A stretch of 64,000 nucleotides of DNA from Mesorhizobium sp. (GCF_004963255.1 NZ_SUGA01000008.1:135433-199432); one strand, 5' to 3'. Positions 1 through 10,973 are shown, numbered from the stretch's first letter. Numbers and translations: made by a program. Notes: generated from the sequence alone by a model not told the origin.

Positions 1-1041
1 GACGTCGAGATTGCCGGTGGCCACCTCGTCGGCGGCGCCGATCAGCTGGCGGATCGGCCGCACGATCCGGTCGGCGACGGCGATGCCGGTCCAGATGGCC
101 GACAGGATGATGATCAGCGTGAGCGACAGGTAAGGCAGCGCAAAGGCAACCTGCGAGGTCCGCCGGTTGTCTTCCAGGTTGCGGTATTCGTCGGTGTTGG
201 CCTTGACGATCTGGCGCGCCTTGATGACGTCGGGATCGACCAGCCGGATCGTATAGAGGTAAAGCCCTTCGATCTCGCGCAGCTTGATGATGGCGCCCAT
301 GATGTTGCGGGTGCGCGGCTCGATTAGCACCGGCTTGCCGGCCGCCGCGGTGTCGACGGCGCCCGCCGGCGGTTCAGGCATGGCGAAGTCGGCGTCGGTC
401 TTGGCTTTCATGACGAACGAGCCGTCAGGGTTGATCAGGGCGGCGTGCGCCAGTCCGCGGCCAACGGCTTCCTTGTTCAACAGATCGAGGAAACCACTAC
501 GGTCGAGGCCGTAGAGCGTGCGCGAGGCATCGAGATCGTATGCCATCGACAATGTCGTGCCCTGCAGGTTGCGCGCGTTCTCCTGCACATAGGCATCGGC
601 TATCGACAGCGACGAGTTCACGATCGTCTTGGTGCGGATCTCGAACCAGCGGTCGAGACCGATGTCGAGCGTGATCGAGGCGATGATCGCTACCATGATG
701 GCCGGGATGGCGGCAACCAGCGCGAACATCGCGACGATGCGCACATGCAGCCGCGAGGCGGCCCGACCGTGGCGACGCGCCAGGACGATGCGGCGCACCT
801 CGCGGGCGATCAGCGCGATCAGGAACAGGACGAAGACGGCGTTGGCGGCGACCAGGGCCCAGGTCGTGTCGGCGGTCGGCGCGATCGGCGTTGCACCGAC
901 CAGGATGGCAAACGAGATCGCCGCCGTGATCACCGCGCCGGCGATGGCGACCACGCCGGGCAGCGCCAGCAGCCGTCGGCCGTCACGCGTGCCGGCCTGG
1001 CTGAAAAGCGGTTGGTTCAGGGTCGGAGCCTCAGCTGCCAT
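1..1041 (-). CDS. ntrY: Nitrogen-regulation sensor histidine kinase NtrY, N-terminal part (cut by window edge)
   Basis: This frame stays open from an ATG at 1041 to the left edge, about 347 residues. An in-frame TAG lies 9 nt upstream of the ATG, which fixes the start. I read two N-terminal hydrophobic segments (around residues 29-50 and 60-80), a third near 92-110, a large extracytoplasmic stretch of about 170 residues, a further membrane segment near 300-320, then a HAMP-like start (VADRIVRPIRQLIGAADEVA). This is the NtrY layout; PAS, HisKA and ATPase domains would lie outside the window. NtrY senses an unknown signal and phosphorylates NtrX. It is the fourth gene of dusB-ntrB-ntrC-ntrY, separated from ntrC by 127 bp that contain repeat motifs shared with the dusB leader. 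Confidence 0.88.
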   Translation of the reverse strand, partial: MAAEAPTLNQPLFSQAGTRDGRRLLALPGVVAIAGAVITAAISFAILVGATPIAPTADTTWALVAANAVFVLFLIALIAREVRRIVLARRHGRAASRLHVRIVAMFALVAAIPAIMVAIIASITLDIGLDRWFEIRTKTIVNSSLSIADAYVQENARNLQGTTLSMAYDLDASRTLYGLDRSGFLDLLNKEAVGRGLAHAALINPDGSFVMKAKTDADFAMPEPPAGAVDTAAAGKPVLIEPRTRNIMGAIIKLREIEGLYLYTIRLVDPDVIKARQIVKANTDEYRNLEDNRRTSQVAFALPYLSLTLIIILSAIWTGIAVADRIVRPIRQLIGAADEVATGNLDV

Positions 1042-1168
1042 GTCGCGCTACAGAGTCGGTCATTGCGTCGGATGTATGCAACGCATTGTGGCGATTATGC
1101 AACAAGTGTGGCCGAGGACGAAATCTTTCCCCCGTCAATTCGCCAATTACCGAAGGCAAGAGGCGGCG

Positions 1169-2625
<1,457 letters not shown>

Positions 2626-2629
<4 letters not shown>

Positions 2630-3768
2630 TTGCGGTCTCCTTCTGCTTCATCGCCTGAGCCGGGCGAAGTCTCCTTCCAGGCCGGCATCAGGACGCGGAA
2701 CGTAGTGCCCCGCGGCGTCGAATCGCATTCGATGATGCCGCCATGCTCGCCGACGATCTTGGCGACCAGCGCCAGCCCGAGGCCGGAGCCATTCGGCTTG
2801 GTGGTGATGAACGGATCGAACAGGATCGGCAGGATGTCTTCCGATACGCCGGGACCGTTATCGTGCACGCAGAATTCCAGCGGCAGCGAGACGCGGTCCT
2901 GCGTTCCAGGTACGGAAACGCGAATGCCGGGACGAAATGCCGTCGACAGCACAATCTCACCCTGCGGATCCGATCCGATCGCCTCTGCGGCGTTCTTGAC
3001 CAGGTTGAGGAAGACCTGGATCAGCTGGTCACGGTTGGCGAAGACCGGAGGCAGTGATGGATCATATTCCTCCAAGATCTTGATCCGCCTGGCAAAACCG
3101 TTCTTGGCGATCGCCTTCACATGATCCAGAACCACGTGGATGTTGACAGGAAAACGCTCGATCGGCCGCTCATCGGAAAACACTTCCATGCGGTCGACCA
3201 GCGATACGATGCGGTCGGTTTCGTCCGTGATCAGGCGGGTGAGCGCGCGATCCTCGTCCGAAGCCGACAATTCGAGCAACTGCGCCGCGCCCCTGATGCC
3301 GGAGAGCGGGTTCTTGATCTCGTGCGCCAGCATGGCGGCCAGGCCGGTGACGGAGCGCGCAGCGCCGCGATGCGTCATCTGGCGGTCGATCTTGTCGGCC
3401 ATCGACCGTTCCTGGAACATCACGACGACGGAACCCGGAAACTCCGGCACAGGCGCGACATAGAGATCGACCATCTTCTCGATGCCGAGGCGCGGCGACG
3501 AGACGTCGACGCGGTATTCGTTGACCGGCGCACGGCGCTCGCGCACCTGGTCGACCAGCGTCAGCAGCGGGCTTCCGAAGGGCACCAGCTTGGACAGCGT
3601 GTTGCGGGCAAGCATGGTCGCGCTGGAGCGGAAGAAGTCCTCGGCATCCGCATTGGCGAAAGTGATGAAGCCCTCGGGATCGACCATGATCACCGGGCGG
3701 CGGATGGTGTTGAGCACGATGTTGGCGGCGTCCGCCATGCTAGTCGGCTGTGGGGCGTCTGCCTTCAT
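2626..3768 (-). CDS. ntrB: Nitrogen regulation sensor histidine kinase NtrB
   Basis: 380 residues, a soluble kinase. An N-terminal PAS domain (about 15-115) is followed by the dimerisation/phosphotransfer helix with His149 in [20 protein letters not shown]. The ATPase domain has N-box [11 protein letters not shown]1 DNGPGV and G2 GSGLGLALV. No membrane segment is visible, as expected for a kinase controlled by PII (GlnB, encoded at 38.9 kb here). It phosphorylates and dephosphorylates NtrC according to nitrogen status. It overlaps dusB upstream and ntrC downstream by 4 bp each, so the three are one translationally coupled unit. Confidence 0.97.
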
Positions 3769-4793
3769 GCCGCGCTCCGCAGGCCGGTCGACTGGGCGCC
3801 GTCGACAAAGGTGCGGCGCAATTCGGCAACGACCTCGCCCGGCTCGAAGGATGTGAGAATGCGTTTCCGCTGCTCGGCAGAAACATCGGGAGCATGGCGG
3901 TCAAGATACCAGCCGAGATGCTTGCGCGCTTGGCGCAGCCCGCTTTCGATGCCGTAGAGCGAAAGCATGTCCTCGTAGTGCGAGACGACGTAATCGGTTA
4001 ACTCTTGCGCCGTCAGTGGAATACCCTGTGTCTTTGCGCCGCCCGCGGCTGCCGCAATGCCGCCGGCGATCCATGGCGCGCCGTAATGCGCGCGGCCGAT
4101 CATCACCGCGTCGGCGCCGGATTGATCGAGGATCGCCGCTGCTTCCTCAGGCGCGCCGACATCGCCATTGGCCACCACGGGAATCGACACGACTTGCTTG
4201 ATGCGGGCGATGGCGCGCCAGTCGGCCTTGCCCTGATAGAACTGGCAGCGCGTGCGGCCATGCACGGTCACCATGCTGACGCCGGCCTGTTCGGCGCGCC
4301 GCGCCAGCATCGGGGCGTTTAGCGCGCTTTCGTCCCAGCCGAGCCGCATCTTCACCGTTACGGGCACCGAAACGGCGCCGACCACCGCCTTGATCAGGGA
4401 CAGCGCATGGTCGAGGTCGCGCATCAGCGCCGAGCCGGCATAACCGCCGGTCACCTTCTTCGCCGGGCAGCCCATGTTGATGTCGATGATATCGGCGCCC
4501 TCGCCCGCCGCGATTCGCGCGGCCTCGCCCATATGGGCGGCCTCGCGGCCGGCTAGTTGCACCATATGTACCGGCAGGCCGGAATGACGTATACGCAGGT
4601 CGCAGCCCGCCCTGCCCTTGGCCAGTTCGCCGCTCGCCACCATTTCCGACACGACCAGCCCCGCGCCATGCGCGTGGGCGCGCCGCCGGAACGGCTCGTC
4701 GGTGATGCCCGACATCGGCGCGAGGAAAACCCGATTGCGGATTTTCACCCTGCCGACATCGAGTGGCGATGCCAATGTGGTCAGTTCAGCCAT
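3765..4793 (-). CDS. dusB: tRNA-dihydrouridine synthase (NifR3/DusB type)
   Basis: 342 residues from the ATG at 4793. The open frame extends 21 codons further (to 4856), but family members begin close to the MAELTT start and the FMN barrel signature starts soon after ([14 protein letters not shown]). The catalytic Cys is in [11 protein letters not shown], and conserved VKMRLGWDE and VTVHGRTR motifs follow. The enzyme reduces uridine to dihydrouridine in tRNA with an FMN cofactor and NADPH. In rhizobia and Rhodobacter it is the first gene of the ntrBC operon, historically nifR3. The upstream region holds an inverted repeat, TTGCACA/TGTGCAA, possibly for autoregulation. Confidence 0.95.
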   Translation of the reverse strand: MAELTTLASPLDVGRVKIRNRVFLAPMSGITDEPFRRRAHAHGAGLVVSEMVASGELAKGRAGCDLRIRHSGLPVHMVQLAGREAAHMGEAARIAAGEGADIIDINMGCPAKKVTGGYAGSALMRDLDHALSLIKAVVGAVSVPVTVKMRLGWDESALNAPMLARRAEQAGVSMVTVHGRTRCQFYQGKADWRAIARIKQVVSIPVVANGDVGAPEEAAAILDQSGADAVMIGRAHYGAPWIAGGIAAAAGGAKTQGIPLTAQELTDYVVSHYEDMLSLYGIESGLRQARKHLGWYLDRHAPDVSAEQRKRILTSFEPGEVVAELRRTFVDGAQSTGLRSAA

Positions 4794-4817
4794 GCACAAA
4801 AACCAAGCATGTTCGAT

Positions 4818-4858
4818 CGTTGCACATTCTCTAGCCAGAAGTGTGGCATTGTGCAACG
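4818..4858. promoter_or_regulatory. Long-spaced inverted repeat upstream of dusB-ntrBC (candidate operator)
   Basis: CGTTGCACA at 4818-4826 is matched by TGTGCAACG at 4850-4858, giving 9-bp arms whose centres are 32 bp apart (about three helical turns). Half sites of TGCAC/GTGCA type are NtrC-like. Part of the right arm belongs to a 16-bp word that recurs upstream of ntrY. The protein that binds is inferred, not shown. Confidence 0.4.
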
Positions 4859-4920
4859 CGCAATGACGTCACATTAAGGCGCATTTTGGAAAATGCTGGC
4901 CTTCGGCCATCACCCCGACT

Positions 4921-5034
4921 AGAGCATGATGCCGAAAAGTGTGAGCGGTTTTCGGCCGACATCATGCTCTACTTCTTTGATTTAGAGACGGATTCAGATT
5001 TCAGGTCGAAATCGACCTGAAATCATCCGTCTCT
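4921..5034. repeat. Two-hairpin intergenic mosaic repeat (RIME-like), full copy
   Basis: Hairpin 1 (4921-4970) starts AGAGCATGATG and ends with its complement CATCATGCTCT; an inner CCGAAAA/TTTTCGG pair is also present. A linker containing CTTTGATTT follows. Hairpin 2 (4984-5034) has arms AGAGACGGAT and, with one extra base, ATCCGTCTCT, plus an inner TTTCAGGTCGA/TCGACCTGAAA pair. This is the layout of Rhizobium-specific intergenic mosaic elements. The element ends about 13 bp before the ispDF start codon, so it should lie in that gene's 5' leader. Confidence 0.85.
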
Positions 5035-5047
5035 AGGACCGATCGGA

Positions 5048-6277
5048 ATGAGCGAGGCAAGCGAAAAGCAAGCGGCGTCCCCAGGCGGCGGGATCGGAGT
5101 GGTGATCGTGGCCGCCGGCCGTGGCGCGCGTGCCGGTCAGGCCGACGGTCCGAAGCAATATCAGCGCATCGGCGGCCGAGCCGTTATCGCTCATACTCTG
5201 GATATCTTTCTTTCGCATCCGTCGATCGGCCCGGTTGTTGTCGCCATCCACGCCGACGATGCCGAGCTGTTGCAACGCGCCGCGGGGGCACACGCCGAAC
5301 GTCTCATCACTGTCATCGGTGGCCCGTCGCGCCAGGCCTCCGTCCGGCTCGGCCTCCTCGCGCTGAGGGACCAGGCACCCGAAAAGGTGCTTGTGCATGA
5401 CGCCGTGCGCCCGTTCGTCGATGCCGGGCTGATCGATCGCACCATCGAGGCCATCGGCGAGCGCCACGGCGCCCTGCCGGCACTGCCCGTGGCCGATACG
5501 CTGAAGCGGGAATCGGCCACCGGCATGATCGACGAGACGGTGTCGAGGGCCGGCCTTCATGCAGCGCAGACGCCGCAGGGTTTTCCGTTCTGGCCGCTGC
5601 TTGCGGCGCATGAGAAGGCGCATCATCTGGGCAAGACCGAGTTCACCGACGACGCGGCGATCGCCGAATGGGCGCAGATACCGGTCAAGATCGTTCCTGG
5701 ATCGCCGGACAACGTCAAACTCACCTGGGCAAGGGACATCGCATTGGCCGACGAGCGGCTCTCCAGCGCGCAGCAGCGCTTCCCCGATATTCGCACCGGC
5801 AACGGCTACGATGTGCATGCGTTCGAGCCCGGCGACCATGTCACGCTCTGCGGCGTCGCCATTCCCTATGATCGCAAGCTCTCCGGCCATTCGGATGCCG
5901 ATGTCGGGCTGCATGCGCTGACCGACGCGCTGCTTGCCACCTGCGGCGCCGGCGACATCGGCACGCATTTCCCGCCATCGGACCCGCAATGGAAGGGTGC
6001 AGCCTCAAAAATCTTCGTCGAGCACGCGGCCAAGCTGGTGCGCGAGCGCGGCGGCCGCATCGCCAATGCCGACATCACGCTGATCTGCGAGGCGCCGCGC
6101 GTCGGGCCGCATCGCGCGGCGATGACGCAGGCGCTTTCCGCCATGCTCGGCATCGCGCCCGAGCGCATTTCGATCAAGGCAACGACCAACGAGAAGCTCG
6201 GCTTTGTCGGGCGCGGCGAAGGCATCGCGGCGATCGCCACGGCCTCCGTCGTCTATCCGGGAGAGGTTCCGGCATGA
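5048..6277 (+). CDS. ispDF: Bifunctional IspD/IspF, MEP isoprenoid pathway
   Basis: 409 residues. The N-terminal IspD domain (about 1-235) has the nucleotide-binding AAGRGARAG and GPKQY elements and [12 protein letters not shown]; it makes CDP-methylerythritol. The C-terminal IspF domain (about 248-409) has the metal site GNGYDVHAF and [16 protein letters not shown] and the [20 protein letters not shown] segment; it makes the cyclic diphosphate. Fusion of these two enzymes is typical of many alphaproteobacteria. An AGGA just after the upstream repeat can serve as ribosome binding site. The stop overlaps the pncC start as ATGA. Confidence 0.97.
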   Translation: MSEASEKQAASPGGGIGVVIVAAGRGARAGQADGPKQYQRIGGRAVIAHTLDIFLSHPSIGPVVVAIHADDAELLQRAAGAHAERLITVIGGPSRQASVRLGLLALRDQAPEKVLVHDAVRPFVDAGLIDRTIEAIGERHGALPALPVADTLKRESATGMIDETVSRAGLHAAQTPQGFPFWPLLAAHEKAHHLGKTEFTDDAAIAEWAQIPVKIVPGSPDNVKLTWARDIALADERLSSAQQRFPDIRTGNGYDVHAFEPGDHVTLCGVAIPYDRKLSGHSDADVGLHALTDALLATCGAGDIGTHFPPSDPQWKGAASKIFVEHAAKLVRERGGRIANADITLICEAPRVGPHRAAMTQALSAMLGIAPERISIKATTNEKLGFVGRGEGIAAIATASVVYPGEVPA

Positions 6278-6780
6278 GCAACGCCGAACTTGCCATCGCT
6301 TTGCTCCAGGCCTGTCAGCAGCGCGGCATCATGCTGGCGACGGCCGAAAGCTGCACCGGCGGCCTGATCATTGCCGCGCTGACCGACATCGCCGGATCCT
6401 CCGCCGTGGTCGATCGCGGCTTCATCACCTATTCCAACGAAGCCAAGATGGAGATGCTCGGCGTCTCCGCCGCCACGCTCGAGGCGCATGGCGCGGTCTC
6501 GCGCGAGACAGTGCTGGAAATGGCCGCGGGCGCGCTGGCGCATTCGCAAGCAAGCCTCTCGCTCGCCGTCACCGGCATCGCCGGTCCGAGCGGCGGCTCA
6601 GCCGACAAGCCGGTCGGCCTTGTCTGGTTCGGGATTGCATTGGCCGGACAGCCGGTTGTCGCCGAACAGCAATTGTTCGGCCAGAAGGGCCGCGAATTCA
6701 TCCGGCACGAGACGGTGCGGCACGCGCTGCAACTCGGGTTGCGGGCGCTCGGCGAAAGTCAGGCTGGCTTCGCGCCATAG
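6274..6780 (+). CDS. pncC: Nicotinamide-nucleotide amidohydrolase PncC (CinA C-terminal domain)
   Basis: 168 residues. The start ATG overlaps the ispDF stop, although the open frame itself runs further upstream. The CinA C-terminal fold is shown by ATAESCTGG near the N-terminus and [23 protein letters not shown] in the middle, interrupted here only by naming. The family deamidates nicotinamide mononucleotide for NAD recycling. The N-terminal MoCF-like domain of long CinA proteins is absent. Its 3' end overlaps the convergent coq10-like gene by 22 bp. Confidence 0.92.
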   Translation: MSNAELAIALLQACQQRGIMLATAESCTGGLIIAALTDIAGSSAVVDRGFITYSNEAKMEMLGVSAATLEAHGAVSRETVLEMAAGALAHSQASLSLAVTGIAGPSGGSADKPVGLVWFGIALAGQPVVAEQQLFGQKGREFIRHETVRHALQLGLRALGESQAGFAP

Positions 6781-7214
6781 ATGACATCGGCGCGCTTCTC
6801 GAAGGCTTCCGAGAACATGCGGAAGGCGCGGTCGAACATCGTGCCCATCAGCGCGCCGAGAATGCGGCTCTTGAATTCGTAGTCGATGAAGAAATGCACC
6901 TCGCAGCCGCTGTCGGCGGGATCGAAGCGCCAGATGTTGCTGAGGTATTTGAACGGGCCGTCGATGTATTTGACGTCGATGGCGTTCTCGTCCGGCTTCA
7001 GCAGCACCTGCGTCGTGAAGGTCTCGCGGATCGCCTTGTAGCCGATGCTCATGTCGGCAACCAGGATGGTGCGGCCGTCCCGCTCCTTGCGCGAGCGCAC
7101 GGTGAGCGATTCACAGAGCGGCAGGAATTGCGGGTAGGCCTCGATGTCGGCCACCAGCGCGAACATCTCTTGCGGTGTATGCGCGACGCGGCGTGTCGCC
7201 TCGAATTTCGGCAT
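6759..7214 (-). CDS. COQ10/RatA-family START-like protein (ubiquinone-binding)
   Basis: 151 residues, starting MPKFEATRRVAHTP. The whole chain matches the polyketide-cyclase/START-like family that holds mitochondrial Coq10 and bacterial RatA; characteristic stretches are YPQFLPLCE and YIDGPFKYLSN. The likely role is binding coenzyme Q or lipid and supporting respiration. The RatA name (ribosome association toxin) is often carried over but nothing here supports toxin activity. It lies 6 bp after lipA on the same strand, so it is probably co-transcribed, and overlaps pncC tail to tail. Confidence 0.88.
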   Translation of the reverse strand: MPKFEATRRVAHTPQEMFALVADIEAYPQFLPLCESLTVRSRKERDGRTILVADMSIGYKAIRETFTTQVLLKPDENAIDVKYIDGPFKYLSNIWRFDPADSGCEVHFFIDYEFKSRILGALMGTMFDRAFRMFSEAFEKRADVIYGAKPA

Positions 7215-7220
7215 TGAAGA

Positions 7221-8186
7221 TCAGCTGGCCTTCGCGAGCTGCGCCTCGCGCGCCGCGCGCAGCCTGGCGAAATCCTCGCCGGCATGGTGCGAGGAACGCG
7301 TCAGCGGGCTCGATGCCACGAGCAGGAAACCCTTGGTCTTGCCGATCGTCTCGTAGGACTTGAACTCGTCCGGCGGGATGAAGCGGATCACCGGATGGTG
7401 CTTCTTTGAGGGCTGCAGGTACTGGCCGATGGTCATGAAGTCGACATTGGCCGACCGCAGATCGTCCATCAGCTGCAGCACCTCGTTCCGCTCCTCGCCG
7501 AGGCCGACCATGATGCCGGATTTGGTGAAGATCGACGGATCGAGTTCCTTGACCCGCTGCAGAAGCCGGATCGAGTGGAAATAACGCGCGCCAGGACGGA
7601 CCGTCAGGTAATTCGACGGCACGGTTTCGAGATTGTGGTTGAAGACGTCGGGCTTGGCGGCGACGACGATCTCCAGCGCGCCGTCCTTGCGCAGGAAGTC
7701 GGGCGTCAGGATCTCGATCGTCGTCGAGGGCGTCGCCGCGCGGATGGCGCGAATGACGTCGGCGAAATGCTGCGCGCCGCCATCTGCAAGGTCGTCGCGA
7801 TCGACAGAGGTGATGACGACGTGGCTCAGCCCCATCTGCTTGACGGCGTGTGCCACGCGCGCCGGTTCATCCGGATCGAGCGCTGTCGGAATGCCTGTGG
7901 CGACATTACAGAAGGCGCAGGCGCGCGTGCAGATCTCGCCCATGATCATGAAGGTGGCGTGCTTCTTGTCCCAGCACTCGCCGATATTCGGGCAGCCGGC
8001 CTCCTCGCACACCGTCACCAGCTTGTGCGACTTCACGATCTCGCGCGTCTCGGCATAACCCTTGGAAACCGGCGCCTTGACGCGAATCCAGTCGGGCTTG
8101 CGCAGCACCTCCTGGTCGGGCCGGTGCGCCTTCTCGGGATGCCGCGGGCGCGGCCGGCTGGCGATCGTGTCGACGACTGTGACCAT
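7221..8186 (-). CDS. lipA: Lipoyl synthase
   Basis: 321 residues. Two iron-sulfur cluster motifs are visible: the auxiliary cluster in [15 protein letters not shown] and the radical-SAM triad in [10 protein letters not shown]. The C-terminal RSSHHAGE segment carries the conserved serine that ligates the auxiliary cluster. LipA inserts two sulfurs into octanoyl groups on lipoyl domains. Its substrates include the PdhB and PdhC lipoyl domains encoded 3-5 kb away, and lpd lies in between, so the placement fits a pyruvate dehydrogenase supply cluster. Confidence 0.97.
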   Translation of the reverse strand: MVTVVDTIASRPRPRHPEKAHRPDQEVLRKPDWIRVKAPVSKGYAETREIVKSHKLVTVCEEAGCPNIGECWDKKHATFMIMGEICTRACAFCNVATGIPTALDPDEPARVAHAVKQMGLSHVVITSVDRDDLADGGAQHFADVIRAIRAATPSTTIEILTPDFLRKDGALEIVVAAKPDVFNHNLETVPSNYLTVRPGARYFHSIRLLQRVKELDPSIFTKSGIMVGLGEERNEVLQLMDDLRSANVDFMTIGQYLQPSKKHHPVIRFIPPDEFKSYETIGKTKGFLLVASSPLTRSSHHAGEDFARLRAAREAQLAKAS

Positions 8187-8250
8187 CTCAAACCCTTCGC
8201 GGCCGCTATTTTCAGCCGCCTTCCTTCGTCATCTAGGACTTTTCGCGGCA

Positions 8251-8292
8251 AAGAAAAAGGCCGGGGCAGCGCATGCCGCCACGGCCTTTTTC
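8251..8292 (-). terminator. Intrinsic terminator after the GlsB-like gene
   Basis: A long hairpin (arms AAGGCCGTGG and CCCGGCCTT on the minus strand) is followed by TTTTTCTTT. It sits between the small membrane protein gene and lipA. The opposite strand also ends in TTTTT, so it may work in both directions. Confidence 0.7.
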
Positions 8293-8308
8293 GCATAGCG
8301 CCTTTCCT

Positions 8309-8566
8309 TCAGCGGCGAACGAGCCGCCCGACGAAGATCAGGAGGCAGGCCCCGATGAAGCCGGTGATCAGATAGGCGACCCAGCCGACGCCGAACGACT
8401 GAATGTTGAGAGCCTGCAGGATCGCGTTCAACACGATCGCGCCGACGATGCCCATGATGATGTTCATGAAGATCCCAGTGTTGCTCTTCATGACCATCTC
8501 GGCCAGCCAGCCCGCCAGGCCGCCGACGATGATGGCTGCGATCCAGCCGACGCCATTCAAATGCAT
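8309..8566 (-). CDS. GlsB/YeaQ/YmgE family small membrane protein
   Basis: 85 residues with three predicted membrane helices separated by short Gly-rich turns: IAAIIVGGLAGWLAEMVM, then IIMGIVGAIVLNAIL and VAYLITGFIGACLLIFVG. This matches the transglycosylase-associated/GlsB family of stress-induced inner membrane proteins; the older transglycosylase name has no catalytic basis. A SD-like GAGGA precedes the ATG. It has its own terminator downstream and an unusual repeat array upstream. Confidence 0.88.
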   Translation of the reverse strand: MHLNGVGWIAAIIVGGLAGWLAEMVMKSNTGIFMNIIMGIVGAIVLNAILQALNIQSFGVGWVAYLITGFIGACLLIFVGRLVRR

Positions 8567-8668
8567 GTGCCAGTTCCTCCTCGATCAGGTGAAAATGCAT
8601 CCGGATACGAACTGCCTTGCCGGCGGCTTTCTCCGGCTGCCGCATGTGAGTCTCACCCGACCAATCTA

Positions 8669-8746
8669 GCATGGATTGGCCATCTATCGCCGATCGGCGG
8701 CCTATCACCGATTGGTGACCTGTCATCGGTTGATGACCTGTCATGC
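8669..8746. repeat. 18-bp-period array of compensated short dyads
   Basis: Three perfect or near-perfect dyads start exactly 18 bp apart: TCGCCGATCGGCGG (8687), TCACCGATTGGTGA (8705) and TCATCGGTTGATGA (8723). A decayed unit precedes (8669, keeping GATTGG) and a truncated one follows, running into the lpd stop codon at 8741-8743. The arms differ between units but pair within each unit. See findings. Confidence 0.75.
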
Positions 8747-10189
8747 GTTCAAAGCGCGGCCATAGGCGTCGAGCACGCTCTCTTTCATCATCTCCGAAAG
8801 CGTCGGATGCGGGAAGATCGTGTGCATCAGCTCTTCCTCGGTGGTCTCCAGGTTCATCGCCACCACAAAACCCTGGATGAGCTCGGTCACTTCGGCGCCG
8901 ACCATATGCGCGCCGAGAAGCTGCCCGGTCTTCTTGTCGAAGATGGTCTTGACGAAGCCCTGGTCCTCGCCGAGCGCGATCGCCTTGCCGTTGGCGCTGA
9001 ACGGAAAGCGGCCGACGCGGATGTCCTTGCCTTCGGCCTTGGCCTTCGCTTCCGTCAGGCCGACGGACGCGACTTGCGGGCTGCAATAGGTGCAGCCGGG
9101 GATCTTCAATTTGTCGATGGCGTGCACGCCCGGGAAATTGGCGATCTTCTCGATGCAGACGACGCCCTCATGCTCGGCCTTGTGGGCAAGCATCGGCGGG
9201 CCGGCGACGTCGCCAATGGCATAGATGCCTGGCACATTGGTCTTGCCGTAACCGTCGACGACCATGCAACCGCGGTCCGTCTTCACACCGAGCGCTTCCA
9301 GGCCGAGGTTTTCGATGTTGCCCTGCACGCCGACGGCGGAGATCATGCGGTCGGCGGTGATCTTCTCGACCTTGCCGTCCTTCATCTCGACATGCGCGGT
9401 GACCGAATTGGCGCCCTTTTCGACCTTGGTCACCTTGGCCTCGAGGATGATCTTCATCCCCTGCTTCTCGAACTGTTTTTGCGCGAATTTCGAGACTTCC
9501 GCGTCCTCGACCGGCATGACCTGGGGCAGCAGCTCAACCACGGTCACGTCCGCGCCCATGGTGCGATAGAAGGAGGCGAACTCGATGCCGATGGCGCCGG
9601 AGCCCATGACCAGCAGCGATTTCGGCATCTCCTTCGGCACCATCGCCTCGAAATAGGTCCAGATCAGCTTGCCGTCCGGCTCGATGCCGGGCAGCGCGCG
9701 TGGCCTGGCGCCGGTCGCCAGGATGATGTGCTTGGCGGTATAGGTGCCCTCGCCCTTGACGCCTTTCGGCACCGGCGGCTGCGGCTCCATCGCCTTCTTC
9801 GCCGTCTTCGAAACGACGACCTCGCCGGGCTTGGAAAGCTTGGCCTCGCCCCAGATGACGTCGACCTTGTTCTTCTTCATCAGGAAGCCGACGCCGGTGT
9901 TCAGCCTGAGCGACACTTTGCGCGAGCGGTCGACCACGGCGGCGGTGTCGGGGCTGACCTTGCCGCCTTCGAGCTTCAGGCCGTAATCCTTGAGGTGATC
10001 CGAATAATGCATGATCTCGGCCGAGCGCAGCAGCGCCTTGGTCGGGATGCAGCCCCAGTTCAGGCAGATGCCACCCAGATGCTCGCGCTCGACGATCGCC
10101 GTCTTGAAGCCGAGCTGGGCGGAACGCACCGCCGTGACATAGCCGCCGGGGCCTGAGCCGATGATGATGACGTCGTAGGATTCAGCCAC
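8741..10189 (-). CDS. lpdA: Dihydrolipoyl dehydrogenase (E3)
   Basis: 482 residues. FAD-binding GSGPGGYVTAVRSAQLG at the N-terminus is followed by the redox disulfide in GGICLNWGCIPTKA. The NAD-binding GSGAIGIEFASFYRTMGADVT is interrupted only by normal spacing, and the second FAD motif is YAIGDVAGPPMLAHKAEHEG-like. The C-terminal dimer domain carries the catalytic His-Glu pair in FPHPTLSEMMKE. It reoxidises dihydrolipoamide in the pyruvate dehydrogenase complex, whose other subunits are encoded just upstream on the same strand (pdhA-pdhB-pdhC). Confidence 0.97.
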   Translation of the reverse strand: MAESYDVIIIGSGPGGYVTAVRSAQLGFKTAIVEREHLGGICLNWGCIPTKALLRSAEIMHYSDHLKDYGLKLEGGKVSPDTAAVVDRSRKVSLRLNTGVGFLMKKNKVDVIWGEAKLSKPGEVVVSKTAKKAMEPQPPVPKGVKGEGTYTAKHIILATGARPRALPGIEPDGKLIWTYFEAMVPKEMPKSLLVMGSGAIGIEFASFYRTMGADVTVVELLPQVMPVEDAEVSKFAQKQFEKQGMKIILEAKVTKVEKGANSVTAHVEMKDGKVEKITADRMISAVGVQGNIENLGLEALGVKTDRGCMVVDGYGKTNVPGIYAIGDVAGPPMLAHKAEHEGVVCIEKIANFPGVHAIDKLKIPGCTYCSPQVASVGLTEAKAKAEGKDIRVGRFPFSANGKAIALGEDQGFVKTIFDKKTGQLLGAHMVGAEVTELIQGFVVAMNLETTEEELMHTIFPHPTLSEMMKESVLDAYGRALNA

Positions 10190-10217
10190 GGGGTTTTCTC
10201 CCTGATCTTTCTGAAGG

Positions 10218-10856
10218 TTAGAGTGAGAGCATCACGCGCACGAGCGGCGCCAGCGCCTTGCCTATGTTGCGCGTGTTCTCGGCATCGAGATGGACGCCGT
10301 CGAGCGGCGTGGTGGTGGCGACGGTGCCGGCGTCGAAGAAGCCGCAGCCGGCCTCGTCGGCAAGTGCCGAATATTGCGGCGCCAGACGCTTGGAGGCGTC
10401 GTCGCCGCCGGCGAACATTTCCTTGAATTCGGCATTGTCGGTGCGCGTCACCACCGGCGGCGCGACGATGAGGATCTGCGGCGCGGGCCAGTCGAACGGA
10501 TAGTCATGGCCGCGCACGATGTCGATCAGGCGCTGGATGCCCTGTTTGGCGGCAACCGGATTGCCGTGGATCCACGGCTTCATGTCGTTGGCGCCGAGCA
10601 TGATGATGATCAGGTCGAGCGGCGCATGGCTGGTCAGGACCGTCGGCAGCACACGGGCACCATTGCGGTCCGCGCCGGCCAGATGGTCGTCGAAGGCCGT
10701 GGTGCGACCATTGAGACCTTCGGCGACGACCTGGATATCATCGCCGAGCTCAGCTCCGAGCACGCTCGGCCAGCGATCCTCGAGCGCATGGCGCCCGAGG
10801 CTGGCGGCGTCATAGCCCCAGGTGAGAGAGTCGCCATAGCAGAGAATCGTCTTCAT
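10218..10856 (-). CDS. SGNH/GDSL-family hydrolase (esterase-like)
   Basis: 212 residues from ATG 10856, which has GAAGG just upstream; a GTG 12 bp earlier is possible. Block I GDSLTWGYD holds the nucleophile Ser, block III is LGANDMK, and block V DGVHLD holds the catalytic Asp/His. No signal peptide is seen, so the enzyme is probably cytoplasmic. Relatives are arylesterases or acyl-hydrolases of unknown natural substrate. It lies inside the pdh-lpd gene run, where this hydrolase is commonly found in Mesorhizobium-type genomes; a link to acyl or lipoyl turnover would be a guess. Confidence 0.88.
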   Translation of the reverse strand: MKTILCYGDSLTWGYDAASLGRHALEDRWPSVLGAELGDDIQVVAEGLNGRTTAFDDHLAGADRNGARVLPTVLTSHAPLDLIIIMLGANDMKPWIHGNPVAAKQGIQRLIDIVRGHDYPFDWPAPQILIVAPPVVTRTDNAEFKEMFAGGDDASKRLAPQYSALADEAGCGFFDAGTVATTTPLDGVHLDAENTRNIGKALAPLVRVMLSL

Positions 10857-10933
10857 GCCTTCGCCCACACCCCTGCCGTCAACTGTCGACCAGGCCGCCA
10901 GCGCGCGATCCGCCCGACGGCAAGAACAAGGCG

Positions 10934-10967
10934 AAAAGGCCGGTGAAGAATGTCCGCACCGCCTTTT
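10934..10967 (-). terminator. Hairpin after pdhC (probable terminator)
   Basis: On the minus strand AAAAGGCGGTGCGGAC pairs imperfectly with CACCGGCCTTTT, ending in TTTT. It would end or attenuate pdhABC transcription before the hydrolase and lpd. Confidence 0.5.
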
Positions 10968-10973
10968 CCCGTC

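Noticed and set aside
6759..7214. Toxin of a toxin-antitoxin system (RatA)
   Set aside because: The RatA label comes from one E. coli study. The family is COQ10-like, no antitoxin gene is present, and the gene follows lipA closely.
8669..8746. CRISPR-like array
   Set aside because: Units are 18 bp, degenerate and have no spacers; no cas genes are near.
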